Positions 34,924 through 43,026 of a stretch of 49,241 nt of DNA are shown in pieces. The notes beneath the pieces are model-generated. The model was not told where the DNA came from. It worked only from the letters and a program-made list of their open reading frames with translations, and searched no databases. Source of the DNA: an uncultured Oscillospiraceae bacterium. GTDB taxonomy: Bacteria; Bacillota; Clostridia; Oscillospirales; Oscillospiraceae. A program made the translations under genes and the position numbers. Every line of letters starts with the position of its first letter. Positions within the stretch are counted from its first letter, which is position 1. Location of the stretch: the NCBI GenBank assembly GCA_934667815.1, contig CAKUMO010000019.1:1-49241 (forward strand). Reading direction: 5' to 3'.

Positions 34924-36203
34924 AGGAGCTTTATATGCAGCTCGGCGTTTCACCGGCGGTTTATGCCTACGGCGAACGAACGCTGGAGACGCTGCGCGAA
35001 CGCTTCGCTGCGGTAGATGCCGTGGCGGAATATAATCAGGCGAAGGTCATCGCCGCAATGCAGAAAAACCGCGTCGGCGCATCCTGCTTTGCCGCAACCA
35101 CCGGCTACGGCTATGACGACGTCGGCCGCGACGTGCTGGAAAAGGTCTATGCCGACACCTTCCACACCGAGGCAGCGCTGGTTCGCCCGCAGATCACCTG
35201 CGGAACGCACGCGCTGACCGTTGCGCTGTCAGCGAACCTGCTGCCGGGCGACGAGCTGCTCTCCCCTGTCGGCGCGCCCTATGACACGCTGGAGGAGGTC
35301 ATCGGCATTCGCCCGTCCACCTGCTCTCTGGCAGAGTACGGTGTGCATTACCGTCAGGTCGATCTGACATCCGAGGGGACGTTTGACTATGAGGCCATCC
35401 GCGCCGCCGTGAACGAGCGCACGAAGCTCGCAACCATTCAGCGCAGCAAGGGCTACGCCACGCGTCCGACCTTCTCGGTCAGGCAAATCGGGGAGCTGAT
35501 TGCCTTTTTGAAGTCCCTGAAGCCCGATATAATCTGTATGGTGGACAACTGCTACGGCGAATTCGTCGAAACAATCGAGCCGAGCGATGTCGGCGCAGAC
35601 ATGGTTGTCGGCAGCCTGATTAAAAATCCCGGCGGCGGACTTGCGCCCATCGGCGGCTACATCTGCGGTAAGGAGCAATACGTCCGCCGCTGTGCATACC
35701 GTCTTTCCGCTCCCGGACTTGGGCAGGAGGTCGGCGCAAATCTCGGTCTGATGCCGGCATTTTATCAGGGCTTCTTCCTTGCGCCCACGGTCGTCGCCTC
35801 CGCGCTCAAGGGCGCAATCTTCGCGGCAAATCTCTATGAGCGCATGGGCTTCCGCGTTGTGCCGAACGGCTCGGAAAGCCGTCACGACATCATTCAGGCC
35901 GTGGAGCTTGGCTCACGCGAGGGCATGATCGCCTTCTGCAAGGGCATCCAGTCCGCCGCGCCGGTGGACAGCTATGCCGATCCTCTGCCCTGGGCCATGC
36001 CCGGCTACGAGGACGAGGTCATCATGGCCGCAGGTGCCTTTGTGCAGGGCTCGTCCATCGAGCTTTCCGCCGACGGTCCCATTCGTCCGCCCTACGCCGT
36101 CTATTTTCAGGGCGGCCTGACCTGGTATCATGCAAAGCTCGGCATCCTGCTCTCCGTGCAGAAAATGGTCGAAGCCGGGCTTGCGAAGCTTCCGGAGGTG
36201 TAA
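34920..36203 (+). CDS. Methionine gamma-lyase family PLP protein (aluminium-resistance-protein type)
   Basis: A 427-residue fold-type I PLP enzyme of the family once named aluminium resistance proteins. The cofactor lysine is expected in VVGSLIKNPGGGLAPIGGY, the Asp pairing with the pyridine nitrogen in ICMVDNCYGEF, and the phosphate-binding turn at ITCGTHAL. It probably cleaves a sulfur amino acid or a related compound; the substrate is unproven. It lies between a regulator and an exporter gene. Confidence 0.85.
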   Translation: MKELYMQLGVSPAVYAYGERTLETLRERFAAVDAVAEYNQAKVIAAMQKNRVGASCFAATTGYGYDDVGRDVLEKVYADTFHTEAALVRPQITCGTHALTVALSANLLPGDELLSPVGAPYDTLEEVIGIRPSTCSLAEYGVHYRQVDLTSEGTFDYEAIRAAVNERTKLATIQRSKGYATRPTFSVRQIGELIAFLKSLKPDIICMVDNCYGEFVETIEPSDVGADMVVGSLIKNPGGGLAPIGGYICGKEQYVRRCAYRLSAPGLGQEVGANLGLMPAFYQGFFLAPTVVASALKGAIFAANLYERMGFRVVPNGSESRHDIIQAVELGSREGMIAFCKGIQSAAPVDSYADPLPWAMPGYEDEVIMAAGAFVQGSSIELSADGPIRPPYAVYFQGGLTWYHAKLGILLSVQKMVEAGLAKLPEV

Positions 36204-36208
36204 GCGTC

Positions 36209-37129
36209 ATGAATTGGTTTTGGTTTGCACTCATTGCTCTGCTGTGCTGGAGCGGCTCGGATCTGTTCTCCAAGATCGGCTGCTGCGGTCAGGAGGATCG
36301 CACCGCACATTTGAAAATGGTCGTCGCCGTTGGCGTCGTTATGGGTCTGCACGCGGCCTACATGGTCTTTTTCCGCAATGTGGCAATTTCGTGGTCGGTC
36401 ATCTGGACGTATCTTCCCGTTTCTCTGCTCTATATTATCTCCATGGCGCTGGGTTATGTCGGTCTGCGCTACATCGAGCTTTCCATTTCCTCACCCATCT
36501 GCAATTCCTCGGGCGCGCTTGTGGCCGTGCTGAGCATTGCAACGGGCGGTCTGGCCGCGCTGGACGTGGACAACCCCCTGCCCGTACTTGCTGCCGTTGC
36601 GCTGGTCTGCATCGGCGTCATCGGTCTCGGCGTTGTGGAGGCCAAGGAGGACGACGATCTTCGCGCGCGCCGTCAGGAGCACGCAAACCGCAAGTACGCC
36701 AAAAGCTGGCTTGCCATCTGCCTGCCCATCGCCTACTGTCTGCTCGACGCAGCCGGCACCTTTGCCGATTCTCTGGTGCTTGAGACGCTCAACGAGGACT
36801 CCGCGAACGTCGCATACGAGCTGACCTTCCTCGCCGCCGGTCTGGGCTGCCTTATCTATCTGCTGATCCGCAGAAAGAAGTTCGTTTTGAAGCTGGAGGT
36901 GCCGAAATACATCGGTGCGGCCTGCGAAACGGTTGGCCAGCTCTTTTACATTTATGCGTTGGCTGACACGGAGCACGTCATGCTCTCCGCCCCCATCATT
37001 TCGGCCTATTGCGTGCTTTCCGCCGTCTGGGGCCGTATCTTCCTGCGGGAGAAGCTCTCGTGGAAGCACTATCTTATGATCGGCCTCGTGGTCATCGGCA
37101 TCGTCGTTCTGGGCGTTTACGACATATAA
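36209..37129 (+). CDS. DMT-superfamily (EamA) transporter
   Basis: A 306-residue protein with ten predicted helices in two repeats joined by a charged loop (about residues 150-170). It probably exports a small metabolite or amino acid. It lies 5 bp after the lyase gene, so the two may handle the same compound. Confidence 0.8.
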   Translation: MNWFWFALIALLCWSGSDLFSKIGCCGQEDRTAHLKMVVAVGVVMGLHAAYMVFFRNVAISWSVIWTYLPVSLLYIISMALGYVGLRYIELSISSPICNSSGALVAVLSIATGGLAALDVDNPLPVLAAVALVCIGVIGLGVVEAKEDDDLRARRQEHANRKYAKSWLAICLPIAYCLLDAAGTFADSLVLETLNEDSANVAYELTFLAAGLGCLIYLLIRRKKFVLKLEVPKYIGAACETVGQLFYIYALADTEHVMLSAPIISAYCVLSAVWGRIFLREKLSWKHYLMIGLVVIGIVVLGVYDI

Positions 37130-37137
37130 CACAAAAT

Positions 37138-37171
37138 ACACCGGCTTGTCGAAGGCTCGACAAGCCGGTGT
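37138..37171. terminator. Bidirectional terminator
   Basis: A 15-bp perfect stem (ACACCGGCTTGTCGA and its complement) with a 4-nt loop has T-rich sequence on both sides, between convergent genes. Confidence 0.8.
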
Positions 37172-37179
37172 GGTTTTAT

Positions 37180-38151
37180 TTATAGCCTTCTGATGTCGCT
37201 CCCGGCGAATTTAATAAGCCGGTAGGTGCCGAGGATGCGCGAGGCAATCTGCGGCGAATAGCGTCCCTCGATGGCCTCGGGGACAAGATTCGTTGAAATA
37301 ACGGTCGCTTTGCCGTCCATCAGGCGTGTGTTGATGATGTTATACATTGCAGAAATCGTGAACTGCGTAGTCATTTCCGTGCCAATGTCGTCAATAATCA
37401 GCAGGTCGCAGGCAAGATACTTGTGGGTAAGACCACGCTGCTCCTCGCCGCCGAATTTCTCGGCTTCAAAATCGGCAAACATCCGGATTGCCGTCTCGTA
37501 GACCACACTGAAGCCGCGGTCAGCAACCTGACGCGCAATACACGCCGAAAGGAAGGTCTTTCCCAGTCCCGTCGCGCCGGAAAACAGCAGATTCCCGGAC
37601 TGCGGCGTGAAATTCTGCGCATAGCGGCGGCAGATATTGAAATTGGACTGCATCAGCTTGCGCGGACTTGTGCCCAGCGTGTCGTCATAGACATCGGAAT
37701 ACACGTCCAAACGGAACGTATCAAAGCTCTCGCGCCCGCTGCCAAGCAGGCTTGTCAGCTCCTTTTTCTGTTCCTGGCGGCAAAGCTCACGCAGGCAGGA
37801 GCACATCTGGTTGCCCTCGTAGCCCGTGCCGCCGCACTTGGCACACACCGGCGCATCGTCGAGAAAGCCTTCTTCAAAATCACCGGCCTCTAAAATCCAG
37901 TCGCGCTCGCGCTGCAAGGCCAGATTTCTGTCGCGGATCTGGGCAATTGCCTGTGTGGGATCCTCACCGTGACGAAGTGCCGTCGCCATGAGCTGAGCCA
38001 TGGTGAGCTGAAGTTCGCGGTCGATCTCTTTCAGGCGTGGGTAACGCTCGTAGGCCTCCTGCCGGTGTGCCGCGTTCTCGCGCTCCCGTTCCTGCTTCGC
38101 CTGCTCCAGACGCGCACGCGCCCGGCGCAGGACCTGTTCGCTATATGCCAT
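37180..38151 (-). CDS. DnaI/DnaC-like helicase loader ATPase
   Basis: A 323-residue protein. The first roughly 150 residues are helical with a CxxC zinc motif pair (CAKCGGTGYEGNQMCSC). An AAA+ domain follows with Walker A GATGLGKTF, Walker B DLLIIDDIGTE and the arginine-containing tail SRILGTYRLIKFAG. It would load the replicative helicase. It lies 2 bp after the dnaD-like gene. Confidence 0.9.
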   Translation of the reverse strand: MAYSEQVLRRARARLEQAKQERERENAAHRQEAYERYPRLKEIDRELQLTMAQLMATALRHGEDPTQAIAQIRDRNLALQRERDWILEAGDFEEGFLDDAPVCAKCGGTGYEGNQMCSCLRELCRQEQKKELTSLLGSGRESFDTFRLDVYSDVYDDTLGTSPRKLMQSNFNICRRYAQNFTPQSGNLLFSGATGLGKTFLSACIARQVADRGFSVVYETAIRMFADFEAEKFGGEEQRGLTHKYLACDLLIIDDIGTEMTTQFTISAMYNIINTRLMDGKATVISTNLVPEAIEGRYSPQIASRILGTYRLIKFAGSDIRRL

Positions 38152-38153
38152 GT

Positions 38154-39080
38154 TCAGCCCTCCTTGCCCTCAGCCAATGCACGCTCGACCGCCTGCCGCT
38201 CCAAATCCGACAACGCTTCGCCGTGCCTGCGGAACGCGGCATTTTCGCGGCGCTGCGGCAACTGCGACACCTGCGGGTGTGCCGGTGCGCTGTCGCCCTG
38301 TAAAATTTCCTGCGGCGTGTGCAGATTTTTCTCGTTCCACGACCGGAGGATCGAGTTCATGTAATTCCATTTCAGCCCGCCGGTTTTCAGGCAGGTGCGC
38401 TCGTAAGCCATGAGGATGGATTCATTCGGGAAGCCCATGGCGACCCATGTGCCGAGGTACTGCTCCTCGGTCTGCGTCAAGCGGCGCTGGTCAATCTGCA
38501 TCAGCAGACGAAGCTGCTGCACGCGCGTGTGCATCGCAAGCTGATTCTGCACATAAAATGACGCTGCCTCCAGCGTGTCGATGTTCTCGTCCGCCCAGCG
38601 ATAGGCCTCTTTTTCGATCATACGCATCGAAGGCGCACGCATGCCTCTGCGGCGGCTGCGCTCAACGCAGTAGCTCAGAAGAATGCCCACAACCTCCGTC
38701 GGCAGGCGCAGATAGTCCGTGAAGGCCAGGAGCGTTTTCAGCTCCTCCGTCGAAAGCGTCCGGCCGAGCCGCCGCTGTGCCTCTCCGATGAGCTTGGAAA
38801 ACTCGCCCTTGTCCTCGCGCAGACGCTTGCGCAGCTCCTCCTCGGTATAGCGCGGCGTCTCCGGCTGCACATGCCGCGGTGCCTGATCCTGCCAAAGGCC
38901 AAGCTGCTTCAGGCAGTCCGTTGCAGCAACCATGCGCGGCACGGTGAAATGCAGCGCATCCAGCGCCGTTTCGCGCGGAAGCTCTGCCTTGCAGTAAAGA
39001 TACAGCAGTGCCGCATCCGGGCAGCCGCAGGAGAGCAGCTTGCGCAATTCTTCGGTTGTCAGTGATACGCCCTGTGTCAT
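38154..39080 (-). CDS. DnaD-domain replication initiation protein
   Basis: A 308-residue protein. It begins with a winged-helix part (about 1-75) and carries two DnaB/DnaD-type helical domains, the second with YMNSILRSWNEKNLHT, the family's YYxxILxxW motif. It works with the loader ATPase encoded next. ATG 39080 has AAAGGAG upstream. Confidence 0.88.
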   Translation of the reverse strand: MTQGVSLTTEELRKLLSCGCPDAALLYLYCKAELPRETALDALHFTVPRMVAATDCLKQLGLWQDQAPRHVQPETPRYTEEELRKRLREDKGEFSKLIGEAQRRLGRTLSTEELKTLLAFTDYLRLPTEVVGILLSYCVERSRRRGMRAPSMRMIEKEAYRWADENIDTLEAASFYVQNQLAMHTRVQQLRLLMQIDQRRLTQTEEQYLGTWVAMGFPNESILMAYERTCLKTGGLKWNYMNSILRSWNEKNLHTPQEILQGDSAPAHPQVSQLPQRRENAAFRRHGEALSDLERQAVERALAEGKEG

Positions 39081-39176
39081 GCGGCCGTCTCCTTTCTCTA
39101 TCTTCCCCACATTATAGCACGGCAGCGCGTGTGCGGCAAGCGTCGCGTCCGCAATTCGATAAATTTCGTACGGAGG

Positions 39177-39875
39177 TCAGAGCACAAAGCCGCCGTTGAC
39201 CGGAAGGTTTTGCCCGGTGACGAACTCCGCCTGCGCCAAATACAAAAACGCCTGCGCGACCTGCTCAGGTGTGCCATTGCGCTCCAGCGGCGTTTGCTCC
39301 GCAAGGGAGCGCAGCGTTCCCTCGCTGACGTTTTTGACCATGTCCGTCAAAATGACGCCCGGCGAGACGGCATTCACGCGAATACCCGACGGCCCCAGCT
39401 CCTGCGCCAGCGCTTTGGTCAAAGCCAGCACCGCGCCCTTTGTCGCAGAGTAAGCCGCCTCGCAGGATGCGCCCACCTGCCCCCACATGGAGGCAACATT
39501 GATGATACAGCCAGACTGTTTTTGCAGCATTCCCGGCAGCACGGCGTTGACACAGTGATAAATGCCCTTGACATTCACGGCAAAGAGCCTGTCCCACTCG
39601 GCCTCGGTGATCTGCGAGATCAAACCGTAGTGCGCGATGCCCGCGTTATTGACCAGCACATCCACAGGAGCCAGCGTCCGGAAGGCCCGCTGTACGGCCT
39701 CCGCGTCGGCCACATCGCAGCAGACCGCACATGCACCGGTCTGCTCGGCCAGCGCCGCGGCCTGTGCGTGGCTTTTTTCATAAAAGAAGGTCACGGCGCA
39801 GCCCGCGCCGCAAAACGCACGCACGGCTGCCGCGCCGATTCCGCGGCTCCCGCCGGTGATTAAAACGTGTTTCAT
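39177..39875 (-). CDS. Short-chain dehydrogenase/reductase (FabG-like)
   Basis: A 232-residue NAD(P)-dependent oxidoreductase. The cofactor motif is TGGSRGIG (about residues 7-14), NNAG lies at about 76-79, a serine is in NVASMWG, and the active site is YSATKGA. The substrate is unknown. GGAGGAATT precedes the ATG; the gene starts right after the yabR terminator. Confidence 0.9.
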   Translation of the reverse strand: MKHVLITGGSRGIGAAAVRAFCGAGCAVTFFYEKSHAQAAALAEQTGACAVCCDVADAEAVQRAFRTLAPVDVLVNNAGIAHYGLISQITEAEWDRLFAVNVKGIYHCVNAVLPGMLQKQSGCIINVASMWGQVGASCEAAYSATKGAVLALTKALAQELGPSGIRVNAVSPGVILTDMVKNVSEGTLRSLAEQTPLERNGTPEQVAQAFLYLAQAEFVTGQNLPVNGGFVL

Positions 39876-39887
39876 AATTCCTCCGTC

Positions 39888-39920
39888 AAAAAAGCTCCCT
39901 CGGCAGCCCGAAGGAGCTTT
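39888..39920 (-). terminator. Terminator after the yabP-yabQ-divIC-yabR cluster
   Basis: On the minus strand AAAGCTCCTTCGG pairs with CCGAGGGAGCTTT around a GCTG loop and ends in TTTTTT. Confidence 0.85.
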
Positions 39921-39931
39921 CAGCTTCGATT

Positions 39932-40330
39932 TCAGCGGCGTCTGGACTTGGTGCGGTGCTCGTACTGCTTGCAGCCTGAGATCTTGCTGTCCGAGTCCGA
40001 CATGAACTGCTTGAGCTTTTCCTCAAAGGTCAGAGGCTCGCTCTTTTGCCGCTGCTGCGGCGCAGAGGGTCGCTGTGGACGCGCCGGACGCTGCTGCTCC
40101 TGCGCACGCTTGATAGACAGGCTGATCCTGCCCGTCTCGTCAATGCCGATGACCTTCACGCGCACGTCCTGCCCTTCGGTGAGATGGGCGCGGATGTCGC
40201 TGACGTATGTATTGGCCACCTCGGAAATGTGCACCATTCCCGTGCGGTTTTCCGGCAGCGTGACAAACGCGCCGAACTTTGTGATGGTTTTGACCTTACC
40301 TTCCAGAATTGCGCCGACAGAAAGCTCCAT
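39932..40330 (-). CDS. yabR: S1-domain RNA-binding protein (YabR-like)
   Basis: A 132-residue protein with one S1 domain (about residues 3-72; GKVKTITKFGAFVTLPENRTGMVHISEVA) and a Gln/Arg-rich basic tail. It binds RNA, and homologues lie after divIC. Confidence 0.9.
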   Translation of the reverse strand: MELSVGAILEGKVKTITKFGAFVTLPENRTGMVHISEVANTYVSDIRAHLTEGQDVRVKVIGIDETGRISLSIKRAQEQQRPARPQRPSAPQQRQKSEPLTFEEKLKQFMSDSDSKISGCKQYEHRTKSRRR

Positions 40331-40352
40331 AAATTTCCCGCAGTCCTCCGTA

Positions 40353-40631
40353 TCAGTTTCCGCTGTCGATAAAGACCATTTCGCCGTCCTCGACGAGATT
40401 CAGCCGTTCGCGTGCGATCTCGATGATGGCATCATCGGTGTCCATCGTGTCGATTTTTTCCTCAAGCTCGAGAATGGCTTGCTCGGCATCCGCGACCTCG
40501 GCGGCTTTTTGGTCGCGTTCCGCGGCCAGCTCGCTGATCTGCGGCTGTAATGTCATGATCGTGGCGAAGGCGTAGACCATCAGGCCCAGGATCAACAGCT
40601 TTGTAATGAGTGACGATTTGCGCAGGCGCAT
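40353..40631 (-). CDS. divIC: Cell division protein DivIC/FtsB-like
   Basis: A 92-residue bitopic protein with a short basic start, a membrane helix (about residues 10-28) and a coiled coil (about 30-60), ending in the family pattern ARERLNLVEDGEMVFID. It is part of the divisome FtsL/DivIC/DivIB complex. Confidence 0.9.
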   Translation of the reverse strand: MRLRKSSLITKLLILGLMVYAFATIMTLQPQISELAAERDQKAAEVADAEQAILELEEKIDTMDTDDAIIEIARERLNLVEDGEMVFIDSGN

Positions 40632-41091
40632 CGTATGTTCCCCCTGACGCGGCAGTCCGCGTATTCATTGCATTTTGTCTTTTTATTGTAACCGATTTTT
40701 TCTCAGAAGAAAAGATGTTTTTCATAATTTTTTTCAAAAATTGCAAAAAAATCTTTCCAAGCGCGCCGAGCTTACGCAGCGGCCATGAAAAAGCCGCCCA
40801 AAATTTCGTAAAGCATGGCAAAAACAGGCGGCTCAGCACGGCAAAATACGCCGCCGAGCCGAGCAGACTCCCGACAAGCATATAAATCCGGAACTGCCCG
40901 CCGCCCAGCCGCAGCGCAAACAGGAGATTGCCCGCCAGCCAGCACAAGACGAACCAGAGATCCAGCAGTGGCGTCAGCCAGCGCAGACTGCGCCGCAGGC
41001 CGCGCAGAAAATCATAATGCAGACCGCAGACCGCCCCAAGCGCGAACGCCAGCAGGAAGCGGCTGCCCTGCATCCAAAGCGGCTGCTCCAT
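40462..41091 (-). CDS. yabQ: Spore cortex biosynthesis membrane protein YabQ (frame overlong)
   Basis: The first roughly 130 residues fit YabQ: about four membrane helices (FALGAVCGLHYDFLRGLRR, WFVLCWLAGNLLFALRL and others). The ATG follows the yabP stop directly (TGAATG). The frame has no stop for another roughly 170 nt and runs through the divIC start to 40462, giving 209 residues. The last roughly 55 look like a shadow of divIC. Either the overlap is real or the proper stop was lost, perhaps by a slip in the A-rich runs near 40695-40740. The true end is most likely near 40635-40700. Confidence 0.75.
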   Translation of the reverse strand: MEQPLWMQGSRFLLAFALGAVCGLHYDFLRGLRRSLRWLTPLLDLWFVLCWLAGNLLFALRLGGGQFRIYMLVGSLLGSAAYFAVLSRLFLPCFTKFWAAFSWPLRKLGALGKIFLQFLKKIMKNIFSSEKKSVTIKRQNAMNTRTAASGGTYDAPAQIVTHYKAVDPGPDGLRLRHDHDITAADQRAGRGTRPKSRRGRGCRASHSRA

Positions 41092-41364
41092 TCAGCGGAA
41101 CAGGCGGGAAAAGAAGCCGCCCTGCTTCTGCGTTTCCTCATAGACCAGCGCATCCACCGTGCCGTCCACGGCGACCTGACCGCCGTCGATGGAGAGCGTC
41201 TGCAAATGCAGCGACTGCCCACGGATGACCAGAACGCCCTTGGCCGTGTGCAGAACAACGGCACTTTCGTCGAAACTCTCCACCTCGCGCACGCCCGTGA
41301 CGTTCAGTCGGGCGCGGTTTTCCAGCCGAAGCTCATGCGGCATATCCGGCCGTTCGTTTGCCAT
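41092..41364 (-). CDS. yabP: Sporulation protein YabP
   Basis: A 90-residue protein with the YabP pattern LRLENRARLNVTGVREVESFDE, GVLVIRGQSLHL and a C-terminal hydrophobic end. It is needed for the spore cortex in Bacillus. ATG 41364 has GGGGGA 6 nt upstream; the ATG two codons earlier (41370) would touch the ribosome site. Confidence 0.9.
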   Translation of the reverse strand: MANERPDMPHELRLENRARLNVTGVREVESFDESAVVLHTAKGVLVIRGQSLHLQTLSIDGGQVAVDGTVDALVYEETQKQGGFFSRLFR

Positions 41365-41386
41365 GTTCATTCCCCCTGTCGCTTCT

Positions 41387-41413
41387 ATCTATATGAAGCG
41401 TAGGGGAAATTAT
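41387..41413 (-). promoter_or_regulatory. Candidate SigE-type promoter before yabP
   Basis: ATA (41411-41413) and CATATAGAT (41387-41395) on the minus strand, 15 bp apart, resemble the mother-cell sigma-E pattern. The yabP-yabQ operon of Bacillus is under sigma-E, which supports it. Confidence 0.35.
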
Positions 41414-41420
41414 TCCGAAT

Positions 41421-42494
41421 TCAGAAGATATTCTCCGGCGCGTAGAGCGTTTCGGGCAGCAATTCGGAGAACTCCACAAGGCCGTGGTTGCAGCCGCCTG
41501 CGTAGTCAAACCGCAGCTCCGGACTGCGCAGTGACGCATGCGCGGGGCGCAGTGTGACAGAAAACAGTGCCGTCGTGCCCGGTTGATCGCCATTGCCCGC
41601 CATCATCAGCGAGCCGCCATGCAGCCGTGCGATCTCGCGCACCAGTACAAGCCCCAAGCCCAGCCCGCGCCGCGCATCCTCGGTCGTAAGCGGTGCGGAG
41701 AAATCGGACAAGCGCGCCGTTGCCAGCTCACTCAACCCCTCGCCGTCATCGCGCAGCCGCACGGCCAGCGTGCTCGTCAGCACCTCGACGGACAGCGTGA
41801 TTGTCCCGCCCTTGGGCGTGTAGCACACGGCATTCGCAGCAAGATTGAATACGGCGCGCTCAATAAGCGTTTCATCCATCCAGACACGGCAGGGTGAGGT
41901 CAGGCCACGATAAAAGAAGTGCATCCCCAGCATTTTTACAAGCGGTTCAAGGGTCTCGGCCAGCTTATCGAAAAACTGCTTTGCATCCACCGCACGCCGG
42001 CTGACCGGAAGCGCATGGCGCAGGGCACGTCCGCCGTCAGAAAGCTGCCCGCAGAGGCGGAGAATCTGATACATCGACCGGCTGATCTGCGCCGTCGCCT
42101 CGTTTTCCGCAATTTCTGCGATTTCAGCGCTCTCAAAGAGCGTCTGCGCAGCCGCAAACATTGTTTGCAGAGGTCTGCGAAGCTGCGCCGCCGTCGCCTC
42201 CATCTGCTCGGAATCGTTTCCGCTCTGGCGCTGCGGCTCACCCACAAACAAGAGTCCGTCCCGAAAACGCCGCAGCGAAAGCAGATACTCTCTGCCTGCA
42301 AGCATCACGTTCAAATGCAGTGTGCTTTCTGCGGGCCAAAGCGTCAGCAGCTCCTGCTCAACAAGCGCAGACAGCTCCGTCCCCTTGGCAAGCAGTCCCG
42401 CAGCCGTCGCGTTTCTCCATGTGATACGCCCCTCCTGCGCAAAAAACACCGGCTGCGCGACCAATTCCAACGCTTGCTTTGTTTGCTCGTCCAT
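41421..42494 (-). CDS. Histidine-kinase-like ATPase lacking the phosphoacceptor histidine
   Basis: A 357-residue protein. The N-terminal part (about 1-110) resembles a PAS-like sensor. Then comes a helical H-box region where the expected HELRTPL reads AQLRRPL (His replaced by Ala). A full HATPase domain follows with N-box NLAANAVCYT, G1 DDGEGL and G2 GLGLGLVLVREIARLHGG. It can probably bind ATP but not phosphorylate itself at the usual site. ATG 42494 has GGGAGGCGAAGGA upstream. It precedes yabP on the same strand. Confidence 0.75.
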   Translation of the reverse strand: MDEQTKQALELVAQPVFFAQEGRITWRNATAAGLLAKGTELSALVEQELLTLWPAESTLHLNVMLAGREYLLSLRRFRDGLLFVGEPQRQSGNDSEQMEATAAQLRRPLQTMFAAAQTLFESAEIAEIAENEATAQISRSMYQILRLCGQLSDGGRALRHALPVSRRAVDAKQFFDKLAETLEPLVKMLGMHFFYRGLTSPCRVWMDETLIERAVFNLAANAVCYTPKGGTITLSVEVLTSTLAVRLRDDGEGLSELATARLSDFSAPLTTEDARRGLGLGLVLVREIARLHGGSLMMAGNGDQPGTTALFSVTLRPAHASLRSPELRFDYAGGCNHGLVEFSELLPETLYAPENIF

Positions 42495-42610
42495 TCCTTC
42501 GCCTCCCGCTCGGCACTCCATTAGTATTCTCGCCTTTCCGTCATTTCCGATTGGGAAAAAACTACATTGCAATTTATCTTACAGTTTATTTTTACAATAT
42601 TAACCTATTC

Positions 42611-42619
42611 TTCGTCAAA
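42611..42619 (-). promoter_or_regulatory. Candidate Spo0A box upstream of the HATPase gene
   Basis: TTTGACGAA on the minus strand fits the 0A core TGNCGAA, about 117 bp upstream of the start. A chance match is possible. Confidence 0.25.
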
Positions 42620-42693
42620 ATGCAAGCATAAAGGATCACAAAAGTGCTTTTTATTTTTCTCGCTACGTTTATGGAGTTTCAACTATCAACAAA

Positions 42694-42721
42694 CCGTGCG
42701 CTTCTGACCAGAGGCGCACGG
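42694..42721 (-). terminator. Terminator after the DUF896 gene
   Basis: CCGTGCGC and GCGCACGG pair (8 bp), followed on the minus strand by TTTGTTG. It is a moderate terminator in the otherwise gene-free stretch 42495-42786, which I see as a promoter/terminator region. Confidence 0.55.
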
Positions 42722-42786
42722 CTGTGCTTTCATTCTCCATTTTGGTGGTACAGGACAGGAAAAGTCAGGCGTTTTTTCCAAAAGCC

Positions 42787-43014
42787 TCACGATTTTACAA
42801 TTTTGATGTTTGCCTTTCCGTGTCCGAGCTTGTGCTTTGTCCCGTCCGGCTCGACGATGTAGGTATTGTCAAGTTGCTCGCACAGGTCGCGCCGCACGGC
42901 CGCGATATACTCCTGCCGCAGCGCATCGCGCTCCTTCAGCTCCTCATCGGACAAGCCCTCGGTCTTGGCCTTACGCGCCAGCTCGTTGATGCGGCGAATG
43001 GTATCTTCAATCAT
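42787..43014 (-). CDS. DUF896 family small protein (YnzC-like)
   Basis: A 75-residue helical protein with the family pattern INELARKAKTEGLSDEE and LRQEYIAAVR. Function is not established. It lies 12 bp after the beta-propeller gene, in the same operon. Confidence 0.85.
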   Translation of the reverse strand: MIEDTIRRINELARKAKTEGLSDEELKERDALRQEYIAAVRRDLCEQLDNTYIVEPDGTKHKLGHGKANIKIVKS

Positions 43015-43026
43015 GTCTAATCCTCC

